NCBI GenBank assembly: GCA_030145005.1
Contig: JAQYWJ010000059.1
Span: 1 to 10,729 of the forward strand
Direction of reading: 5' to 3'
Length of the DNA stretch: 10,729 nucleotides
Source of the DNA: Desulfobacter sp.
GTDB taxonomy: Bacteria > Desulfobacterota > Desulfobacteria > Desulfobacterales > Desulfobacteraceae
Below are positions 6,298 to 10,729 of the stretch, piece after piece; the first letter of the stretch is position 1, and every line of letters starts with the position of its first letter. The notes beneath the pieces were generated by a model, which did no database searches, was not told the DNA's origin, and saw nothing but the letters and a program-made list of their open reading frames with translations. The position numbers were made by a program, and so were the translations under genes.

Positions 6298-8559
6298 ATG
6301 ATCAGCAAAGAACTATCCACTGCTCTCGGATTTGCCGTTCGGGAAGCTAAAAAAAGAAGACATGAGTACGTCTGTGTCGAACATGTTCTTTACGCCATTG
6401 TCAATCATGAATCCGGTCTTGAAGCCATTGAAAAATGCGGTGGTAGCCCCGAGCACATCAAAGAGGATCTTGAAAAATTCTTTGATGAAAAACTGACCAA
6501 AATAGAAACCAGTGAAGAGTATGTGCTCCAGCAGACCATTGGTTTTCAGCGAATGATTCAACGAGCCATCAATCATGCCAGATCCGCTGAAAAATCAGAA
6601 GTAAATCTTGGGGATATCCTGGCATCCATTTTCCAGGAAAAGGATTCCCATGCAGCCTTTTATCTTGAATCCGAAGGCATTACGCGGCTGGATGTACTCA
6701 AGCACATCTCCCATGATGTAGATAAAGAGAAAAAAGAGCAGTCTGAGGAGGGCAAGCCCCAGCAGCTTTTCCACCAGGCCGATCCAAAACCCAAGCGCCA
6801 GAAGAAAAAAGATCCGCTGGCGTCATTTACTTCCGATCTGATCAAACGGGCCCAGGACAATAAGATTGATCCCCTTATCGGCAGAACGCTTGAAATCGAG
6901 CGGGTGATGCAGGTCCTTTGCCGGCGGCGGAAAAACAATCCCATCCTTGTGGGAGATCCCGGCGTTGGAAAAACCGCTATTGCAGAAGGACTGGCATTGA
7001 AAATAAACGGCAAGGCAGTGCCGGATCTGCTTGAAAACTGTGAATTGTACTCTCTGGATATGGGCGCTCTTTTAGCCGGCACCAAATACAGGGGCGATTT
7101 TGAGCAGCGCCTCAAGGATGTCATTTCCGCTTTGGAAGAAAAGGAAAATGCGCTTCTGGTGATTGATGAAATCCATACGGTTGTAGGAGCCGGGGCCACC
7201 ACATCAGGCTCCATGGATGCCTCCAACATCCTTAAACCGGCTTTATCCTCCGGAGACATCAAGTGCCTGGGCACCACCACCTATGAAGAGTACAAAAACC
7301 ATTTTGAAAAAGACCGGGCCTTTTCCCGGCGGTTTGAAAAAATCGAAGTTTCAGAGCCCAGCGTAGAGGAAACTGTTGAGATTCTCAAGGGACTGCGCAC
7401 CTGCTACGAGGAACACCATGGCCTAAAATACCCGGATAAAACCATTGAAGCGGCGGCCTACCTGTCAGATAAATACATCAATGACCGGTTCTTACCGGAT
7501 AAGGCCATTGACGTTATTGATGAGGCCGGTGCCTTTTTAAAACTTACGGCAGACGGCCGGCGCAAAACCGTCAGCCCTAAGGATATTGAAAAAATTGTGG
7601 CTAAAATAGCCAAGGTGCCGATTTCCAATGTGACTGCAGCAGACAAGTCCTCCCTGGAATCGTTACCCGGCAAACTGCTCAACGTTATCTTTGGCCAGGA
7701 CGATGCCATTAAAACCCTGACCACGGCGATCAAAAGATCCCGGGCCGGACTTGCAGAGCCGGACCATCCCATTGGTTCCTTTCTTTTCATGGGCCCCACA
7801 GGGGTCGGCAAAACCGAAGTGGCCAGGCAGCTGGCCGCCAACATGGGCATTCAATTCTTACGCTTTGACATGAGCGAATACATGGAAAAGCATGCTGTAT
7901 CCAGGCTCATTGGTGCGCCTCCGGGATATGTGGGGTTTGAACAGGGCGGCATTTTAACCGACAGCATCCGCAAGCATCCCCATTCTGTGCTTCTTCTGGA
8001 TGAAATTGAAAAGGCCCATATGGACCTTTTCAACATTCTGCTCCAGGTCATGGATTATGCCACGCTTACTGACAATAATGGTAAATCCGCTGATTTCAGA
8101 AATGTGATCATTATCATGACCTCCAATGCCGGAGCCAGGGAAATGAGTACCACCAGCATCGGATTTGGGTCACAAAACGCCAATTCCGATTCCCAGGGCA
8201 TAAAAGCGGTGAAAAACACCTTCAGTCCGGAATTCCGAAACCGCCTTGACGGCATTGTCCAGTTTAAACATTTATCTGAAAAGGTGATGGAACTGATTGT
8301 GGACAAAAACATGAAGGAACTTAAAACCATGCTCAGTGACCAGGGCATTTCTTTGAGCTATTCAGCCGGCGTCCGGGCTCATCTGGCCCAAAAAGGCCAT
8401 GATCCTAAATTTGGTGCCCGGCCCCTGGCCCGTCTTATCCAGACCGAAATAAAAGATAAGCTCACTGATGAGATTCTTTTCGGACAGCTTGCAAAAGGGG
8501 GAAAACTCTCCATAGGCCTAAAGGACGGTAAACTGACATTTAATATCAAATCGACCTGA
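6298..8559 (+). CDS. clpA: ClpA, AAA+ unfoldase of the ClpAP protease
   Basis: ClpA forms a hexamer that unfolds substrates and threads them into the ClpP peptidase. The 753-residue protein has the ClpS-binding N-domain (about 1-145), a charged linker rich in Lys/Glu (about 146-180), and two AAA+ modules. D1 has Walker A GDPGVGKT (219-226) and Walker B VIDE ending at Asp290/Glu291. D2 has Walker A GPTGVGKT (499-506) and Walker B LLLDEIEKAH around Asp568/Glu569. The ClpP-docking loop IGFG is at 621-624, and the middle domain of ClpB is absent, which together identify ClpA rather than ClpB or ClpC. AAGGAG (6282-6287) lies 10 nt before ATG 6298; a nearer ATG at 6291 is out of frame. The TGA overlaps the aat ATG by one base (TGATG). 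No clpP lies in the window. Confidence 0.97.
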   Translation: MISKELSTALGFAVREAKKRRHEYVCVEHVLYAIVNHESGLEAIEKCGGSPEHIKEDLEKFFDEKLTKIETSEEYVLQQTIGFQRMIQRAINHARSAEKSEVNLGDILASIFQEKDSHAAFYLESEGITRLDVLKHISHDVDKEKKEQSEEGKPQQLFHQADPKPKRQKKKDPLASFTSDLIKRAQDNKIDPLIGRTLEIERVMQVLCRRRKNNPILVGDPGVGKTAIAEGLALKINGKAVPDLLENCELYSLDMGALLAGTKYRGDFEQRLKDVISALEEKENALLVIDEIHTVVGAGATTSGSMDASNILKPALSSGDIKCLGTTTYEEYKNHFEKDRAFSRRFEKIEVSEPSVEETVEILKGLRTCYEEHHGLKYPDKTIEAAAYLSDKYINDRFLPDKAIDVIDEAGAFLKLTADGRRKTVSPKDIEKIVAKIAKVPISNVTAADKSSLESLPGKLLNVIFGQDDAIKTLTTAIKRSRAGLAEPDHPIGSFLFMGPTGVGKTEVARQLAANMGIQFLRFDMSEYMEKHAVSRLIGAPPGYVGFEQGGILTDSIRKHPHSVLLLDEIEKAHMDLFNILLQVMDYATLTDNNGKSADFRNVIIIMTSNAGAREMSTTSIGFGSQNANSDSQGIKAVKNTFSPEFRNRLDGIVQFKHLSEKVMELIVDKNMKELKTMLSDQGISLSYSAGVRAHLAQKGHDPKFGARPLARLIQTEIKDKLTDEILFGQLAKGGKLSIGLKDGKLTFNIKST

Positions 8560-9302
8560 TGCCTCTTTTCAGGCTATCTGAAAAAATTGAATTCCCGCCG
8601 GCTTGGCTGGCGCGGTCTGACGGGTTGTTATGTATTGGGGGAGACCTTTGCGCAAAGCGTTTGATCCTTGCATATAAAAACGGTATTTTCCCCTGGTTTT
8701 CCAATAGTGAACCCATTCTCTGGTGGTCCCCTGATCCCCGGCTGGTGCTTTTTCCTTCTAAAATCAGGGTGTCGAAAAGCTTGAAAAAAACCATTCGAAA
8801 GGATTGTTTTTCCATTCGGATCAACACCGCGTTTGAACAGACCATTACAGCCTGTTCACAACCCAGGCAGGACAAACCCGAAGGCACCTGGCTGGTGGAT
8901 GAAATGATTGATGCCTATATCACGTTGCACAAAATGGGGATCGCCCACTCCGTGGAAGCCTGGCAGGGGGACCGACTGGCAGGCGGCCTGTACGGGGTCA
9001 GCCTGGGAAAAGCTTTTTTTGGGGAATCCATGTTTTCCCTTGTATCCAATGCATCCAAGGTTGCCCTTGTGGCCCTGGCCCAGGAACTTTACAGTCAGGG
9101 GTTTAAAATGATTGACTGCCAGGTCACCTCCGGCCATCTGCTTCGCATGGGGGCCCAGGAAATAACCAGAGACTTGTTTCTTGACATTTTAGACCACTGT
9201 GTTGATGAAAAAGTACCGGACAGCCTATGGCGGTCCGGGCGACATCTTTTCCCCCAAAGCAAAACAGATTTAACCCCAAGCAGTATTGCGAATGCAGTAT
9301 AA
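8559..9302 (+). CDS. aat: Leucyl/phenylalanyl-tRNA-protein transferase
   Basis: Aat transfers Leu or Phe from aminoacyl-tRNA to proteins with an N-terminal Arg or Lys, creating a primary N-degron read by ClpS. The 247-residue length is normal. Family motifs are GLLCIGGDL (22-30), NGIFPW (41-46), WWSPDPR (55-61), HSVEAW (130-135), GGLYGVSLGKAFFGESMF (142-159), DCQ (186-188) and GHLLRMGA (192-199). ATG 8559 overlaps the clpA stop in TGATG, so translational coupling is likely. With clpS and clpA it completes the tagging, recognition and unfolding steps in three consecutive genes. No clear terminator was seen in the 177 nt that follow. Confidence 0.96.
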   Translation: MPLFRLSEKIEFPPAWLARSDGLLCIGGDLCAKRLILAYKNGIFPWFSNSEPILWWSPDPRLVLFPSKIRVSKSLKKTIRKDCFSIRINTAFEQTITACSQPRQDKPEGTWLVDEMIDAYITLHKMGIAHSVEAWQGDRLAGGLYGVSLGKAFFGESMFSLVSNASKVALVALAQELYSQGFKMIDCQVTSGHLLRMGAQEITRDLFLDILDHCVDEKVPDSLWRSGRHLFPQSKTDLTPSSIANAV

Positions 9303-9417
9303 CAAGCCAGGGACTGATCTGACCTATCAATATCCAGGGACCACCCACAACGAAACATGAGGGTAATTCAATAGAATATCTTGAGTTTCATATAAAAAAG
9401 CAATGTATTGTTCTACC

Positions 9418-9447
9418 TTGACAAACCCGGGTTCATAGCAATTATGT
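9418..9447 (+). promoter_or_regulatory. Possible promoter of fxsA with palindromic site
   Basis: A perfect TTGACA (9418-9423) is followed at 17-18 nt by a poor -10 candidate around ATTATGT (9441-9447). A 10-bp perfect palindrome AACCCGGGTT (9424-9433) sits in the spacer immediately after the -35 and might be an operator. A strong SD AGGAG (9469-9473) lies 6 nt before the fxsA ATG. The weak -10 would fit a regulated promoter, but this is inference. Confidence 0.4.
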
Positions 9448-9479
9448 GTTAAGGTATTTTTTATATTTAGGAGTATCAT

Positions 9480-9875
9480 ATGCTGTTCAGACTATTTTTA
9501 TTTTTTACCCTGATTCCGATGGCTGAATTATATATCCTTATCCATATTGGCGGTATTATCGGCGGGTTAAACACCATAATACTGGTTATTATAACCGGAT
9601 TTATCGGTGCCTACCTTGCCCGAATGGAAGGATTGAACACCATGATAAAGGTTCGCCGGAATTTAGACCAGGGACATATGCCGGCCGAAGAACTCCTGGA
9701 TGCCTTTATCATCCTCGTTGCCGGATTAGTTCTTATTACGCCGGGGCTTTTAACGGACATGGCAGGCCTTTTGCTTTTATGGCCTCCCACACGAAACAAG
9801 TTTAAACGCTTTTTACGCAAAAAATTTGACGAGATGGCGGCCAACGGCAGCATTAACATAACCCGGTTTCATTGA
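9480..9875 (+). CDS. fxsA: FxsA family inner-membrane protein
   Basis: The 131-residue protein matches the FxsA family: an N-terminal hydrophobic stretch beginning MLFRLFLFFTLIPMAELYIL (residues 1-20), a second membrane segment with the glycine-rich GGIIGGLNTIILVIITGFIG pattern (about 24-43), the cytoplasmic ARMEGLNTMIKVRRNLDQG region (47-65), and a third hydrophobic segment carrying ILVAGLVLITPGLLTDMAG (78-96) before WPPTR. The tail is basic. In E. coli, FxsA overexpression relieves exclusion of phage T7 by the F plasmid, probably by sequestering PifA; its normal cellular role is not known. The gene has its own SD and possible promoter and is separate from the aat operon. Its stop codon lies inside a 7-bp hairpin (9862-9881), and it converges with the iscB remnant 31 nt away. 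Confidence 0.92.
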   Translation: MLFRLFLFFTLIPMAELYILIHIGGIIGGLNTIILVIITGFIGAYLARMEGLNTMIKVRRNLDQGHMPAEELLDAFIILVAGLVLITPGLLTDMAGLLLLWPPTRNKFKRFLRKKFDEMAANGSINITRFH

Positions 9876-9881
9876 ACCGGG
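9862..9881. terminator. Short GC-rich hairpin at the fxsA end
   Basis: CCCGGTT (9862-9868) pairs perfectly with AACCGGG (9875-9881) around a 6-nt loop, and the fxsA TGA (9873-9875) falls within it. No T-run follows on either strand, so as a terminator it is incomplete. Because the iscB remnant ends only 26 nt away, the hairpin could instead mark the end of the inserted IS200/IS605-like element. Confidence 0.35.
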
Positions 9882-9906
9882 CAGGAACCCCAGATCAAGG
9901 AATTTT

Positions 9907-10729
9907 TCAACTCCCCGCCAAAGAGTCCCCTTCCTGAGCGATAGCAAAGGTGGGGGAGGAATTGGCGTAGTAACTGACGATTGAACTGTTTTCATGTATT
10001 TTCCTCACTTCCCGCAAATTTACCTGTGTATATTTTTTTTCTGGGTTTTTGATATAATTTCCTTTTATATCGACGATTCGACAAGATGACGTGTCGGTAA
10101 AACCGGATATAAAACCGACTCTCCTCTTGTACGGCACCGTATCCCACCGGTTAAAATCTTTCAGGGTAAATACGTTCTTGTTATTCCGCTTTTGAGTTCG
10201 GTTCGGTGCTTTCCTGCCTTTTCTTGCAGTTGCTTCATGCAGGCTTCTTTGCCGTGACTGCACATGTTTTGTCTGTATCTGCCGGTCCAGAGGACCGGCT
10301 TGTTTATCTGCAATGATAACAGCATCATTGACGTGGGATTTTTTGATTCCCGCCTTATTTCGATGGTGGGCAGTGATATAATCGAATGTCGTCCTTAATG
10401 GCGCGATCCGGGACAACTCCGCTTGTAGATAGTTTTTACCTTGTTGCACATGCGCGGCTGAAATGTAAAAAGCACTTTTCTGCTTGGGAAGTTTCAGGCC
10501 GTCTTTATGGTGCCTTTCATGGCAACCTTCACATAGCGTCATCAGGTTCGACAACTTGTCCGTGCCGCCGTCGGCTCGCGGCTTTATATGATGGCATTGC
10601 AGTTTTTATTCTGCGCCGCAAACACGGCATTTGAATCTGTCACGAACCAAACACGCCTGCTTGAAATTTTTGTGATACAATAAGTCTCCATGCTGATATT
10701 GCCTGCCTGAAATGCCCGGGTTCTCCATT
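9907..10729 (-). pseudogene. iscB: IscB RNA-guided nuclease, C-terminal part, interrupted by in-frame stop
   Basis: Read on the minus strand, the frame enters at the right edge with ENPGISGRQYQHGDLLYH, the conserved stretch just before the HNH domain of IscB, then FKCRVCG (first CxxC). Next comes an in-frame TAA (10606-10608). The same frame continues as KLQCHHIKPRADGGTDKLSN and LCEGCHERHH, completing the HNH nuclease (catalytic His in CHHI, second CxxC). RuvC-III follows with KKSHVNDAVIIA (catalytic Asp codon at 10326-10324), then the basic C-terminal domain containing the typical YKRRVGFISGF pattern. IscB proteins are ancestors of Cas9 that use an omega-RNA guide and live in IS200/IS605-type transposons. 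The N-terminal RuvC-I, bridge helix and RuvC-II, and the omega-RNA (normally 5' of iscB), lie beyond the window. The stop separates the HNH catalytic His and RuvC-III from the N-terminus, so full activity would need readthrough. A sequencing error is the alternative. Confidence 0.85.

Noticed and set aside
9907..10554. Separate 215-residue protein starting at TTG 10554
   Set aside because: This start is in the middle of the HNH domain; the frame continues upstream through the TAA into recognisable IscB sequence, so it is part of an interrupted iscB rather than a new gene.
10386..10634. 82-codon + strand frame antisense to iscB
   Set aside because: It is the complement of the conserved HNH/RuvC coding sequence and has no features of its own.

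Overview
The window reads as a bacterial chromosome segment. Its dense housekeeping content (argC, secA, a clpS-clpA-aat cluster, fxsA), the protein sequence style and the large palindromic intergenic repeats suggest a Desulfobacterota sulfate reducer, probably Desulfobacteraceae-like. That placement is an impression from familiarity, not a search result.

Layout from left to right. Positions 1-317 hold no recognisable gene but contain a 79-nt palindrome (201-279) that looks like a miniature transposable element. A stand-alone macro-domain (ADP-ribose-binding) gene follows at 318-770. A second, unrelated palindrome of about 125 nt (832-956) ends 58 nt before argC (1015-2052). A third structured palindromic element (2066-2219) fills the gap between argC and a membrane-anchored M23 (LytM-type) peptidoglycan hydrolase (2266-3192). 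That gene has a TTGACA promoter placed so that its transcript may be leaderless. After a spacer with a terminator-like hairpin come secA (3427-5952), clpS (5982-6290), clpA (6298-8559) and aat (8559-9302), all on the + strand with gaps of 29 nt, 7 nt and a 1-nt overlap, so probably one transcription unit. fxsA (9480-9875) has its own strong SD and a possible promoter. The right edge carries, on the opposite strand, the C-terminal part of an IscB-type RNA-guided nuclease of the IS200/IS605 world. Its HNH domain is interrupted by an in-frame TAA (10606-10608), so the visible copy looks like a decayed gene.

Functionally, aat, clpS and clpA make up the leucine/phenylalanine N-degron branch of bacterial proteolysis. 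Aat tags N-terminal Arg/Lys with Leu/Phe, ClpS binds the tagged N-terminus, and ClpA unfolds the substrate for ClpP (clpP itself is not in the window). Their placement directly behind secA links protein export and protein turnover in one apparent operon. The M23 hydrolase is a cell-wall remodelling enzyme, and FxsA is an inner-membrane protein.

I see no clear new multi-gene system. The most unusual material is non-coding: three different palindromic elements in three consecutive gene-poor spacers, plus the interrupted iscB remnant at the right edge.
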